Assembly (NCBI GenBank): GCA_025526915.1
Contig: JAHLKH010000178.1
Coordinates: 1-57,460 of the forward strand
DNA: 57,460 nt
Direction: 5' to 3'
Source: Entophlyctis helioformis
Lineage: Eukaryota > Chytridiomycota > Chytridiomycetes > Chytridiales > Chytriomycetaceae
Shown: positions 13,478 through 24,264 of the stretch, one piece after another
Layout: each line of letters begins with the position of its first letter
How positions within the stretch are numbered: the first letter of the stretch is position 1
Program-made: the position numbers and the translations under genes
Notes under the pieces: model-generated
What the model saw: the letters and a program-made list of their open reading frames with translations, nothing else
Told to the model about the DNA's origin: nothing
The model's database searches: none

Positions 13478-15343
13478 TCATGGGCCAAAACGGTATGATT
13501 TCCGGCCCAGACTGCCATCGGTGCTGACATCGTCCGTGACATACAGGGTGATGGGCGGCCCACCACCGTGCACGAGTGCCGCGTACTTCCACGACGGCAC
13601 GTTGATTGTCTCCACATCCGCCGCTTGGAAGATGCTGATGCGGCGCAAGAACCGAGGCGGAGGCGGCGGGGGTGGCGGCAGCACAAGCTCCGGCATGATC
13701 GGCGGCAAGTCTGAGATGAGGTACTCATCGCGGCCCTTGCCACGGCTGCGTCGCTGCTTTCCTCGACTGCCTCGTCCTCGCGAAGATTGCGATCCCGGGA
13801 CCGATGTGTACCGCGACGTCTCATTGTCGCGCGCAGGTTCTGGAGCGTCCCAGTTGCGGCCCTCTTTGAGCCGCCGCACAATCTCGAGCAGCACGTCCAT
13901 GTCCAGACCAGCCTGGTAGCCAAGATAGATCTCGACCTCCTCGATGCAAGGGAACGCCCATAGAATGCCAAATGCCATGTCCTTGAGAAACTCGAGATTG
14001 CCGTCAAGCAGCATGCTGAACGGGTACTTGCAGTTGCCAAGAGCCAGTCGCCTGAGTCTGCGAGACGTCGGTCCGCTGCCAGGCGGTGCGGCCAGCTCGC
14101 CTTTGGGAAAAAGCCGCCAAAACGACTTGTCCACGCGGCCAAGCCTGCCAAATGCCTCGAGGTGCGGCAATGCGTCGTACAGGTCGCGCAGTGTCTCTGG
14201 CCGGTGCAACCGCGCATCAAAGTCCGACATGAGCGTCTTGAGGTTGACGAGCCGCTTCATGATGGTGACGAGTGTCGGCCAGTGGTCGATCATGTTCTGG
14301 AACCAAGGGCCGTCCAGACAGAGATGCACAAGACGCTCGGAAATGGACTCGAGTGGACGCATGGCAAAAGCGCGGTAGATGCCGCGTTCGTCGAGCAGGA
14401 ACCGGCCATCCGACTGCATGCGGAGCGACTGCAGACGTGCAAAGTCTGGCAGCGAGTCGAGAATAAGTTGGGTATGGAGCTCACGGAGCTCGATGTGGGT
14501 GGATGTGGCCATCGGCTGATCGTTGAGGGCAGAGGGCAGAGGATGCCTAACTGAGATTTGCGAAAAGCCGTGCGAGAGCGTGGCGAGCTGCAAGCGCAGC
14601 ACGACGGTCGAAGCGATCTGCGGCCAAGAGATGCCTTGCGGGACCAAGAGCGACAGCTGCAGCTGCTCCAGCAGCGCTTCTATAAGCGGGATGTCGAGTG
14701 GCTGCGTGTGGATGGACGGGTTGCCCGTGATGAGCGCCAGTTGGTCCTGGATCTGGCGCTGCAGCTGGACCTGGAACGTGTCTGTCTGCAGCAGCACGTG
14801 AGCCTGCAGCTGCATCGACTGGTGCGACCCCTCTCCCCTCACAGCGTCCACAAAGACTCGGCGTACCAGCCGCAGCGACTGCCGACGAGTGTATGTGCGA
14901 GCGGCGTCGAGAATGTGGGCAAGCAGCGTGGTTTGGTCTGGCATGGATGGGCCGTCGCAGCTGACGCGCACCACAGCCCAGAGCTGCTTTGGTGTACGCT
15001 TTGGTGCCTGAGCATGGGCAGACGATGATGCCGTTGGCGCATTCGTCGAGGCAGCAGACGCCGCATGGACGGCCGGCAGCAGCGACGTTTGCAGCTGGCT
15101 GACAGACGACAGCGACGACGCAAAGTCAATGTGCAGCGGCGAGTTGAACGTGCCGACGACGAGAGCGACAAACACGGGCAGCGGCAGACGGGCCGAGATG
15201 GCGTGCCAGCGGCGTGACACGAGCGCAACGTCTGCATACGACGACGCAGGCAGGAACCCAAACACCGCCTCCCACAGCTCGACGGGCAGGTGCGGCAGCA
15301 TCCGACGGTTGCTGAATGTGCGGGGAAATGAGGTGATTTTCAT
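13478..15343 (-). CDS. F-box protein
   Basis: Predicted substrate-recognition subunit of an SCF ubiquitin ligase. It is a single-exon ORF. I choose the ATG at 15343 (MKITSFPRTF); a second ATG at 15301 sits directly before the F-box. The F-box reads LPHLPVELWEAVFGFLP then VALVSRRWHAI. The following ~450 residues are Leu-rich with irregular LRR-like spacing (for example LHLCLDGPW and LVNLKTLMSDF), suggesting an F-box/LRR protein with diverged repeats. Near the C-terminus is a basic RGRGSRGKQRRSRGKGR segment followed by an eight-proline run. The real stop is TGA at 13478-13480. I cannot name the ortholog. Confidence 0.75.
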   Translation of the reverse strand: MKITSFPRTFSNRRMLPHLPVELWEAVFGFLPASSYADVALVSRRWHAISARLPLPVFVALVVGTFNSPLHIDFASSLSSVSQLQTSLLPAVHAASAASTNAPTASSSAHAQAPKRTPKQLWAVVRVSCDGPSMPDQTTLLAHILDAARTYTRRQSLRLVRRVFVDAVRGEGSHQSMQLQAHVLLQTDTFQVQLQRQIQDQLALITGNPSIHTQPLDIPLIEALLEQLQLSLLVPQGISWPQIASTVVLRLQLATLSHGFSQISVRHPLPSALNDQPMATSTHIELRELHTQLILDSLPDFARLQSLRMQSDGRFLLDERGIYRAFAMRPLESISERLVHLCLDGPWFQNMIDHWPTLVTIMKRLVNLKTLMSDFDARLHRPETLRDLYDALPHLEAFGRLGRVDKSFWRLFPKGELAAPPGSGPTSRRLRRLALGNCKYPFSMLLDGNLEFLKDMAFGILWAFPCIEEVEIYLGYQAGLDMDVLLEIVRRLKEGRNWDAPEPARDNETSRYTSVPGSQSSRGRGSRGKQRRSRGKGRDEYLISDLPPIMPELVLPPPPPPPPRFLRRISIFQAADVETINVPSWKYAALVHGGGPPITLYVTDDVSTDGSLGRKSYRFGP

Positions 15344-15426
15344 TGCAGAGACGCTCAAGGGAGTGCCAGCCAGCCGGCCGACCAGCCAGCTGTGAGCTCT
15401 GTTCAGCGTACAGACGCTGCAGACAT

Positions 15427-15512
15427 GGCAGGCAGGCAGGCGGAGAGGCAGACAGGCAGACAGGCAGACAGGCAGACAGTCGGGCAGGCAGACAGGCAGA
15501 CAGATGGGCCAG
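15427..15512. repeat. CAGG/GGCAGACA microsatellite
   Basis: Tandem GGCAG and GGCAGACA units lie just upstream of the F-box gene start, with a smaller related tract near 15613-15655. Together they generate spurious long ORFs on both strands. Probably 5' UTR or promoter DNA. Confidence 0.8.
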
Positions 15513-15963
15513 TGCAGACCAGATTCAACAAGCAGCACGCTCGACGCGTTGTGTCGGACGAGCGGAGGTCGGAAGAGCGGAGGATGGGACGGAGGTTTGT
15601 TGTTGGGAGAGGACACACAGACAGGCAGGCAGGCACAGGCATGCAGGCAGATGGAGAGAGAGGACGAGGGGAGGCGAGAGGGCCGCCTGCTTAGTGCTCT
15701 TTAACGTGAGCGAACTGGACTAAGACCACTGACCTTAAGTCGAGGACGGTGCTGCACAGGCTGCAGACCGGCGTCACTTTAGGTCAGAGGGTTCAGTTCG
15801 GTTCGCTCCCGTCGCACTAACCAGCGGCAGTCTTGCAGTGGTGGGTTGGACGGCGGAGGATGGAAAGGATGGGCAACCAGATGCGGTCAGATGCGACCGA
15901 GAACGACAAAGAAGAGAGCTGAGAGTTGGAATGGATGGGAAAGACTGCGGATGGGTGCCGCCC

Positions 15964-15971
15964 CTTTTATA
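15964..15971 (-). promoter_or_regulatory. Candidate TATA box upstream of the F-box gene
   Basis: TATAAAAG reads on the minus strand here, followed by a GC-rich stretch. It is about 620 bp upstream of the F-box ATG, so a long or spliced 5' UTR would be required. The match could be fortuitous. Confidence 0.35.
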
Positions 15972-16490
15972 CCCGCATCCGACTGCGCACGGCTGCAGAT
16001 GGACGCTGCTGGTTGGATGGCTGGTTGGCTGGTTGGTGTCGGAGTTTGAGAACATCAAGGAGTGTTTCCGAGACAAGATGCGCAAACGAATGGGCTTTTA
16101 TGTACGTGACAAACTGATGCAACAGCCAGCAGCTTACTCTGAGGGGTGGGCAATAGGGCGAGGGAATGCCGGCAAACCGCCGGCAAATGGCCCGACATTC
16201 AAACAATTGCCAAGCGTTTTGGAATTGGATTCGACCCAAGAAGCGTCGAATGCAAGCCCGCACATCACACGATGGAAGGTTCGAGTCAGCAATGAGCATG
16301 CGACGACAGGTGGGCGAGGCACACCAGCGAGATGCTTACCTTCTCGTAAGAAAAGTGACCCGTTAGGTCGATCGGGAGGTGCCCCGATTCAAAGTGTTGG
16401 TGGTTGTGGCAAGTCACATGGAGTGACGTGCTGTGTCCGTGGAGGACACTGCTGCGATGCTGTTGACAGGCTGACCGGCTGGCGTGTGTG
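15972..16490 (-). other. 3' flank of the Fanzor gene (candidate guide-RNA / element end)
   Basis: No protein gene is supported here. In TnpB and Fanzor loci the guide RNA overlaps or follows the 3' end of the nuclease gene and ends at the element boundary, so this is where such an RNA would lie. Visible structure includes two GCCGGC/GCCGGCA half-repeats around 16168-16186 that could form a short hairpin. The actual RNA and boundary cannot be fixed from one copy. Confidence 0.3.
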
Positions 16491-19400
16491 TCAAGTAGAG
16501 CGGCCGTTGTCCAAGGAACAGATGCCCAGTGCAACCATCCCGATGTTGGTGGCTCCAAGCACATCGCGGTGGTAAACAGTCTCACATGGTATGCACTCGT
16601 AGCGTCGCAGGTTGGTGCGGTTCTCGTATGGGATCCGCTGCTTGCACTGCGGGCACATCTGGCTGGTCAGGTTCTCGTTGCAGCGGTAGATCTGTGTGTG
16701 TGTGTGCATGATCGTGTGGTCAGTTGGTGCACAGATGGATGGATGGACAGATGGACAGCATGGCATCAGACGTACATAGGCATATCCAGACGACCGCAGA
16801 TGCCTGATGAGAAACTTCTCAAACACAGCGTGCCTGCCACCTTGGCCTGTAAAGTCAATGCCAAATGCCCAGACAACGGGAATGTCCTTCTCAGGGTTGC
16901 TGACAGGGAGGCCTGAGATGCATCGGATGCACGCTCTCCAGTCTTTGATCCTGCCAGATTCATGATGCCCTCAAGAGCGTTTCCGCGATCAGACATGCTG
17001 TTGCTGCGCATGGTGAACCGCTTGGCCTTGACCTTCTGTGGAATGCCATGCCATGCCATGCCATCCAGTGCAATCAGCATGGCGATCAAGCAGCATGGCG
17101 GCCATGTCAATGGGCATCCAGAAACAGAGAAAACGCACCCGTGCATTCAGGAATGGCGTGCAGTACGCATGGCAGCGCAGATCCCAAAAGGCTCTCTCGC
17201 CTGCTGTGGCGTTTGGATCGGCATGCTTTGCTGTTTTGAATGCAATGGCCTCGTGGACGTCAGCAGCCTTGGCATATCGATTGTTGAACCTGGCACAAGA
17301 GGCAGTTGCTGTGAGTTGATCTGGTCAAGAGTGTACGTGGCAGAGTCATTGCATGCATACCACCGCTGAAGGCTGTGCTCGGCTCGTGCCATGCCAGAGG
17401 AGAGCACGTAGTTGGACTCCATCGTGTATGTCTTGTCCTCGACATTGACCAGCATGCTGGACGTGCCATACAGGTACCGCTGCCCCAGTCTAGACTGACA
17501 ACGCGAACAGTCTGGTAGCCCTTGTCGGCGAGCAGCTTGTTGGCATCAGCAACATTGGGCAGTCGCTGGGATGCATTAAAGTTGCGCTGAGCCTGCCATG
17601 CCATGGCATGAGTGAGGAATGTGCAATGCATGGGCACCAATGCGCGAGGTTAGCATGCAAGTGACATACAGGTTTGGCACTTTTGGCTTGGCGGCTGATG
17701 GGTCGGCAGGATCGGCGGCTGTGGATGGCATGTCAGTTGGTGTGGACAACAAGAACGCGTCTGGATTGGCACAGCAACTCACATGTGCCATTCAGGTAAT
17801 CGGGCTCGATAAATTGACCATTCAAGGCATTAAGGATGCCAACAGCAGCATCCGCAAGACTGGGCTGCTGGGCTGGAGACGCCGCGTTGGGACCTGCAGA
17901 GCAAGGCAGTGGTCAGAATCAATGCGTGCACCAAAACATTCAAGCACGGCACATACTGCGAGGCGACTCTGGACGGTCTGTGCGGCAGTCCAGTGCCAGC
18001 TGATAGACCGTGTATCCATCCGTCATGATGCTGCCTTGTCTGATCACTTGCTTTGAAGCCACCAGAGGCTGAGAATCAACCGCGGCCTCGTCACCCTTGG
18101 CCTGCGTTGGACGGCGTCGATTCTTGGGGCGGAGGCCAGGCAGGAGGATGTCGAGGATGGCCAGCTCCTTGCTATTGCTGAAAGCCCTTTGGATGACCTT
18201 GTCGTCAGTCCCAAGCTCCAACTTGGCATCTTTGCAGTTTTGGATAAAAGTGGAGTGTCAGCATCAAATAGCATTGGCGTGGCATAGACACATGCAACTT
18301 ACCAACTGCGGCCAGGAGCTCCTTTCGCAATGCTTGGAGGACAGGATCGTGCTCATTGCCAATGCGATCGCTTTGCAGCCCCACCACCGCCCAAAAGAGC
18401 GTGGCCTCAGTGACAAGGATGAACGGGTCACGGCTTGCTGGCTGCGGACACAGCTTCATCACTGAAGTGCCAGCGAGCTTGAGGAGTTGGTAGAACCGTC
18501 CAATGTCCGATGTTGACATGCTGCGCACAATTGCCTGAATTGGATTCAGCTCTTGTGGGATCTCGATGGCGTCCCCATCCTGTGCGGCTGGTGGTGTGTC
18601 TTGCATGGCATCTGTGGCGACAGGGGCAGTAGTCTCGTCCCTTTGCCTCTTGGATGTGCTGCCATCAGTGGCCAGCAGAAGCTGTGACGCGGTCCGCTTG
18701 AGAGTTGGGGCGGGAGGAGCGACATCCTGAGTGGCGTCCATGGCGTCGTCCATGGCGTCGTCCTCGATGGCCGGCAATGGGGCGTCTTGAGCAGTGTCCT
18801 GAGCGGCGTCCTGAACGGCGTCTTGAGCAGCGGCATGCCTGGCAACCTTGGTGGTCTTGAGTGGCTTGAATATGGCATCGACCCACGCTGCAATCTGCTT
18901 GGGAGTCGCAGCAGGCATTGCTCTCTGGGCTGCGACCAATGCCAGCTTTGACCGGTTCTCGATGAAGTGCTTGGCGAGTGTGGCGCTCACCTCCCTTGCC
19001 AGGTTTTCGAAGATCTGCTTGGTCGCACGCGCGCACAGGGTGTTGACAAGCCGATAGGGCACCACTGCCTGCTGTGTGTCGGCCTGCTGTGCATCAGCTG
19101 GGTGCAAGCTCGACCACCACATGTCTGGATGCCGCCCACGAGTCTGCTGCTTCTTGGCCGGTCGACGCGCGCCTGCCTTCATCTCGGCCATCCGTGCGGT
19201 GGTCCGCAGCGCGCCTGCCTGCTGCGCATTGCCAGTGTCCATGTCAGCCTTGATCGTGTCGGCTGGTGGTGCAGCTTGGTCGGTCATGCTGCCAGGTGTC
19301 CAGCTGCGATGGATCAGCAGCTGGACAACCGTGACAAGCCACGCATTGAGCGTGAGCATGATGGACATCGGCTTGACCATCTGCTCGCCCGTTAGGACAA

Positions 19401-22400
19401 ACGAGAGGTGCCGCAGGATGCAGGCCGCGGATGTCTGGCCACCCGACTCACTGGCGACAAGCATCGCAAGCAGCTCATTGGGCGTTGGCACTGCTGGTGC
19501 TGCTGGTGCTGGTGGCTGGCGTTGGGCAACTTGCGCGTCTCGACCTTCTCGAACATGACGCGCTCGAGTCTTGTTCCCTTGACCAGTCGCACGCGATGGC
19601 CGAAGCGAGGGTGCTTGCTGCTGCCATTATACTGACTTGCGCCGTACATGGTCCGCGCGGCAATGTCCTCGCGAAGCGTGAACTGACCGGACAAGAGCTC
19701 CGCTTTCGTGACAGCGCCGAGGCCCTTGATGACGTCCTTGTCGCCGAGGTCATCGAGGTCCTTGAGATCAGCGTCCAGGAAACAATACTGAGTCGCCTTG
19801 CCATCGGGCCATTTGTAGACATGGTACGACGGTGGCAGAGGCGCGTCCTGGTCAAGCTCGAGAAGTTCCTCGACGACGGCACCGATGACGACAAGGCCGG
19901 CATGCCGCACGCCGACCGTGAACGATTGAATCCTCGCGACAATGTCCTCAATAAGTTGGCGGCGTGTCCAACTTGTTGATGATCTGATGGCATGAACGCC
20001 AAAGATCGGGGCGCTCTGCGGGCCGCCTGACAACATGTCCTGAGCACCATGCAAGCCAACCTCTGAGTCAGTACATTCAAAGCCATGCATGCAGGCAGAA
20101 TGGCAATCCAAAATCATACCTCCAGCAGCACTCTCATATGACGATGATCAGATGCATCCTCTCCAGGTTGATCGGGTGCGTCTGCAGCGGCTTGATTGGT
20201 TGCGTCCGTGGCGGCTTGACTAGGCGTGTCGGCAGCAGGTTGACCGGGCGCGTGCACAGCAGCTTGTTGATTGTTGCCGCCAATGGCCGCAGGGAGCGTC
20301 ATGGGTGCCCCTGACGTGAGGCGTCCCCCCTTTCTGTCAACCCGACCTTGTGTCACTCGTGCTCCACCTTTGCGTCTGCAAAGCCCACACATGTCAGCAA
20401 GCATGCCCAAGGCACATGGCACAGTGTACAACACTCACGTCTGCTTCGGGTCCACTGGTTGGGTGTGGCGGTCTTGCCGGCGTGCACTCTCCTTGTTCCT
20501 GTCGATGGCCTTGTCTGCCGCGGCCTTGGCAGCTTGCTTTTCGCGCTTCTGCTTGTTCGCAGCCTCCTGTTGCTTGGTGATTTGGCGTCGCGCCTGTGGA
20601 GGTTGGATGCACCATCAGCAATGCATTCCGAGTGCACACAATGCATACGCAAGCACAATGGAACACCAGAACTGACCGTCGTCCGGATGTCTGCATCTTG
20701 ATTGAGATACAAGATCTTGCAGTCTGCTTGACCAGCCTGGCCGTCGGCGGATGGTGGTTCTTGCTCGGGCAGCTTGGGCAGTTGAGCCTCCTGTCAAGTG
20801 GAACAATGAGCAATCGTGCCAAGTCATTGCATGCACACACAGCCAGTGAAGATGGAGACGCACCGTGGCTTGCTTGATGATGGACTCTAGCAAGTCAATG
20901 ACCTCTTTCAGCTGCTCGTGGCGTGTCACTGGTTGGCCATCCGTGATGCTTCTCAGTTCGTTCAGCCTGTCCGCGGCCTTGTTGCAGATGTCGGCAGCAG
21001 TCAATGGGGAACCGCCTCGGGTGATGGCCTTGCCTTGATGCTTGACTTGCTGCGTGGCTTGCTGTGGGTCTTTCTGTGAGTCTTTCTGAGCATCTGTTTC
21101 TGGAATAGCACCGTTCAGCAAAGAAGGTGCTGTCAGTACATGATGTCAAGCCATTCCAATACAAGCAACGCATACTTGGCGTCGATAGGTGGCGGTGTGA
21201 TTTGCATGGAGGATTGACAATCTTGCCCAACTGCTTCTTCATCCTCAAAGCAGCACCCTGTACAATGAGCAGTGGATTGAGTTTGACACGTCCAGGCGAG
21301 GAGTGCACATGCATCAGAGACATGCAGCAACTTACATGTCCATCCCAAATAGCCCGATCCTTTGGGCCAAGCTTTGCCCGCTCTTCCGCTTCACGAGCCT
21401 GCTTGCGGACAATCTCCAACAGTTGCACACTTGCCGACCTGCTGATCTTTGCGAGAATGTTGCGGCCTTTGACCCCGTTGGTGATGTGAGTGATGCGATC
21501 GGCCACATGTCGGAGGACGCAGTCGAGTGCGGCGGGGCAGTCCTTGACCTTGTCCAGCGTAAGACTGAGCTGCTGTTCCTTGACAATGTTCCTGACGAGT
21601 GGCCTGATGTCGTCCTGCGTGAGATGGATGATGTTGGGGTCTTGCTTGCCTTGCTGCGCCTTGGGATGGATCACAAGGCAGCCGTCATGTAGCTGGCACC
21701 TGCATTGCAATCCAGTGGTTGCATCAAAGACAGAAGCACAGAGTCAGTCATGCAGGACACACCAAGAGATCACATGCATGCATACATACTTTGCTTGATG
21801 CGTGGTGGTCGCGTCAACAGCCACGCTGTTGTCGTTGCCATGTGGTGAGAGATGGTCAGTAGAGTGCCATGCATGCAAACGGATCTATGCCACCATGCCA
21901 TGACCAGTCATGCAAGGACTTGCCTCTTCTTTGGCACATTGCCAGATTGACTGCTGTCGCTGGTTGGGAATGTGACCGTGTTGGCAAAAGTCCCTGACTC
22001 ATCATGGTAGACGAAAACGCCAAAGGCATTGAGGAAGCTCTTGGCAAGAGCCACACCACCATCCAGCGACAGCAGGTCAGCAACATACGCATTCTTGACG
22101 CGATTGGCAAATGCATCTGCCTCCATAGGATCGTGAAGCAGCGCACAGAAGTCGGCCGGGTTGTTGAAGCGGCGCTCCTTGGCCGCGGCGTCAAACTGGT
22201 CGTTGATGAACTTGACGGCAGCAGCATTGCCTGCCAGGCAATGTGAATGGCAACACAAGTTAGTCAACATCGCAACATGGATGACAAACACAAGCACAGA
22301 GTCAAGCAATGGACATACCGCGACCATGGCAACTGTGATAGTCATTGTTTGCTATGGCAGCAAACAGCTGACATACACCAGGGAAAACACGCAGTCCAAG

Positions 22401-23389
22401 GGCAGCTGCAATGGTCGCAACGCCCTGGTGATTGAACGTGCGGATGTTGGTGGCATGCCCGCTGTGCATGCGTGTCATCAGGACACCGCAACGGCCAGCA
22501 CAATGGAATACGAGATCCGAATCGCCAGTGATGACCGCTAATGGCAGGACATTGCTGCAGGATGCAGGTTGTCAGCCATCAATCATAACAGACAGATGCA
22601 TGCCGATCTGTACCTTGGCTGGCTTGCATACTCGGCAGCGTCGCGTGCGATGCAAACATCGGCTTCGTGTTCGCACCAGCATACAGCATGGTACGACAGC
22701 GGGTCGAGAAACGCCTCAATCGCTTCCTTGATATGCTTCTTGTCGCCTTGCGTGAGAGTGAAGCAGCGCATCAGCGCCTGCTCCTCTTTCCTGCAACAAT
22801 GACTGTTAGTTAGAATCATCTTGATGCTGCACAAACAAGTGACCTTACTTTTCTAATGCCCCACATCGGCGACGGTCTTTGCGTTTGGCACACAACTGTT
22901 GAGCTGTTGCTGCTGCGCGCAAGACGTCCAAGGTGCGGCTGGCATGCGCCTGCTGCTTGATTCCAGTCTCGGCAAGCCTGCCATCAACATGGAAGACGAC
23001 GATCCGGCCGTTGCCGACCGACTTGAGGAAGCTGTCGAGGACAGGTGCAAGAATTGCCAACCACCCACTGACAGATGATGGCAAGTGGGAGGCAGCCAGT
23101 TTACGGAGCGTTCCGTAGAAGATGCTCAAAGCATCGACGTGGACAATTCCGGATACGAGCATGTGCGGTTGCAGCTGTGGTGGTGGTGGTTTCCTTTGAA
23201 GCAGGCGCAGCATCAATGGTGGTGGCAGAAGATGGGGTCGAGTGGTCGCGCTGTTGTAAATGCTGCTGATGCTGTGTTGCGTGGTGTCTTCAAGCACCAG
23301 ATCCAGTCCAGCAGACAGCGTCGTCCCGAAAGGTAGTGCCTTGCCCCCTGCCCCTTGATGACTTTTGGGATCACTCTTGGAATGCCCAT
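16491..23389 (-). CDS. XPG/FEN1-type nuclease fused to a Fanzor (TnpB-like) RuvC nuclease
   Basis: Predicted ~1,800-aa double nuclease. Inferred exons: 23389-22849, 22790-22614, 22554-22319, 22230-21924, 21825-21790, 21699-21336, 21257-21176, 21129-20864, 20790-20677, 20593-20439, 20375-20120, 20039-18303, 18229-17957, 17893-17783, 17718-17670, 17592-17364, 17289-17139, 17035-16776, 16691-16491. The N-terminus MGIPRVIPKVIKG and seven acidic residues match XPG/FEN1: VDALSIF, VFHVDG, CEHEAD (two Glu), TGDSDL (two Asp), NNDYHS followed by a helix-hairpin-like GRGNAAAVKFI. A long charged, Gln/Ala/Asp-rich linker follows. The C-terminal third is Fanzor: TDGYTVYQL; RuvC-I VVSLDWG (Asp codon 17488-17490); RuvC-II VVWAFGIDF; zinc ribbon MCPQC...ECIPC; RuvC-III YHRDVLGATNIG; stop at 16491. 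In-frame continuity needs small corrections near 19550, 17720, 17485 and 16965, and the exon-1 junction (23160-23340) is unresolved. Two separate genes remain possible, because a stop at 21908 would close the first nuclease alone. Confidence 0.7.
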
Positions 23390-23432
23390 GCTGCGTGAGT
23401 GTCAGAGCGAGTGGCGGTGGCGTTGGCGTCAG

Positions 23433-23530
23433 GGTGAGGGGGCGTTGGCGGGCAAGCACGTGCTTGCTGGACGAGTTGGTGGGCGAGGGGGCGTTGGCGG
23501 GCAAGGAGGCGTTGGCGGGTGAGGGGGCGG
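23433..23530. repeat. GC-rich direct repeats upstream of the nuclease gene
   Basis: About three imperfect copies of a ~20-bp unit (core GGGGGCGTTGGCGGGCAAG) lie 45-140 bp upstream of the nuclease ATG. The position suits protein-binding sites or transposon sub-terminal repeats; neither is shown. Confidence 0.6.
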
Positions 23531-24069
23531 CGTGCGTTGAGAACTGGGCCAGCCAGACATGGACAGTGAGGCGGCAAGAGCGAGAGAGGACAGAGCAAAG
23601 GCAGCAAGTGCGAGCGTCAGTGCCAGTCAGAGTACGCAGTTGGGTCTGTAGATGGATGGACAGGAGCACACCAACCTGCCGTCTGGGGCCGAGCGACTGC
23701 GTGTGGCTGCGAGAGCAAGAGGGGGTTGGACAGCGTCGTGGGCTGGACGGGATGGGGCGGTCGGTTGGTCGGTGGGCAGGAGGTGGAGCAAGGCACGGTC
23801 GAGAGTCAGCTCGCCACTGCTCCAACAGTGCGGCAGCTGCCGTGGTGGCAGTCGACTGGCTCCACTGGGCAATGAGCGGCATGTACGCACCACTCGAAGG
23901 CTGCAAGACTTGACGGATGCCGCCTCGCAGTGAAGGGGCGTGCCGCAGTGGCTGTTGGGGATGGTTGTGTGTCGACTTGGGAAGCCCGAGTGGTTGATGG
24001 TGCGGCAGGCTTGTGAAGGCTTGCGAGGCACTGGTCATGTGGCAGCCCATGTGCACGGCACTCTTGTGC

Positions 24070-24120
24070 CCATCGGAACCATCCGCCCATCGGAACCATC
24101 CGCCCATCGGAACCATCCGC
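24070..24120. repeat. Three perfect 17-bp tandem repeats
   Basis: Three exact, contiguous copies of CCATCGGAACCATCCGC occupy 24070-24086, 24087-24103 and 24104-24120. They lie in the divergent intergenic region, about 145 bp upstream of the partner gene ATG. Confidence 0.9.
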
Positions 24121-24264
24121 CTGTCAGCTGCCGCTGTGTTGTCGCCCGTGTTGTGCTCGCTATTGATGGCGCGCATTTGGGCAAGTGCCGCGACCAGATC
24201 TGGGCTCGACCAATCACAGCGATCCCACCACCAGTGGCAGTGGCGCTCTGACAACAGAGTTGGA

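Larger units (their letters stand above)
23390..24264. promoter_or_regulatory. Divergent promoter region, double-nuclease gene / partner gene
   Basis: This 875-bp gap separates the two divergent starts. It contains GC-rich direct repeats at 23433-23530 and a perfect triple repeat at 24070-24120. Long ORFs cross it on both strands, but their translations are low-complexity and show no family motif, so I treat it as non-coding. Confidence 0.5.

Noticed and set aside
13678..15028. Plus-strand ORFs antisense to the F-box gene
   Set aside because: The minus-strand frame is a single long ORF with a clear F-box; the others are Arg/Ser-rich shadows.
16040..16260. Possible terminal inverted repeats between the 16.2-kb flank and 26.05 kb (shared GAATTGGATTC-like words)
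   Set aside because: Only short AT-rich words match, without a consistent inverted alignment. Not enough to call element ends.
22352..22378. A 27-nt gt...ag segment in the XPG domain considered as an intron
   Set aside because: Too short for a spliceosomal intron and in frame when read through, giving FAAIANNDYHS, which fits the XPG motif better.
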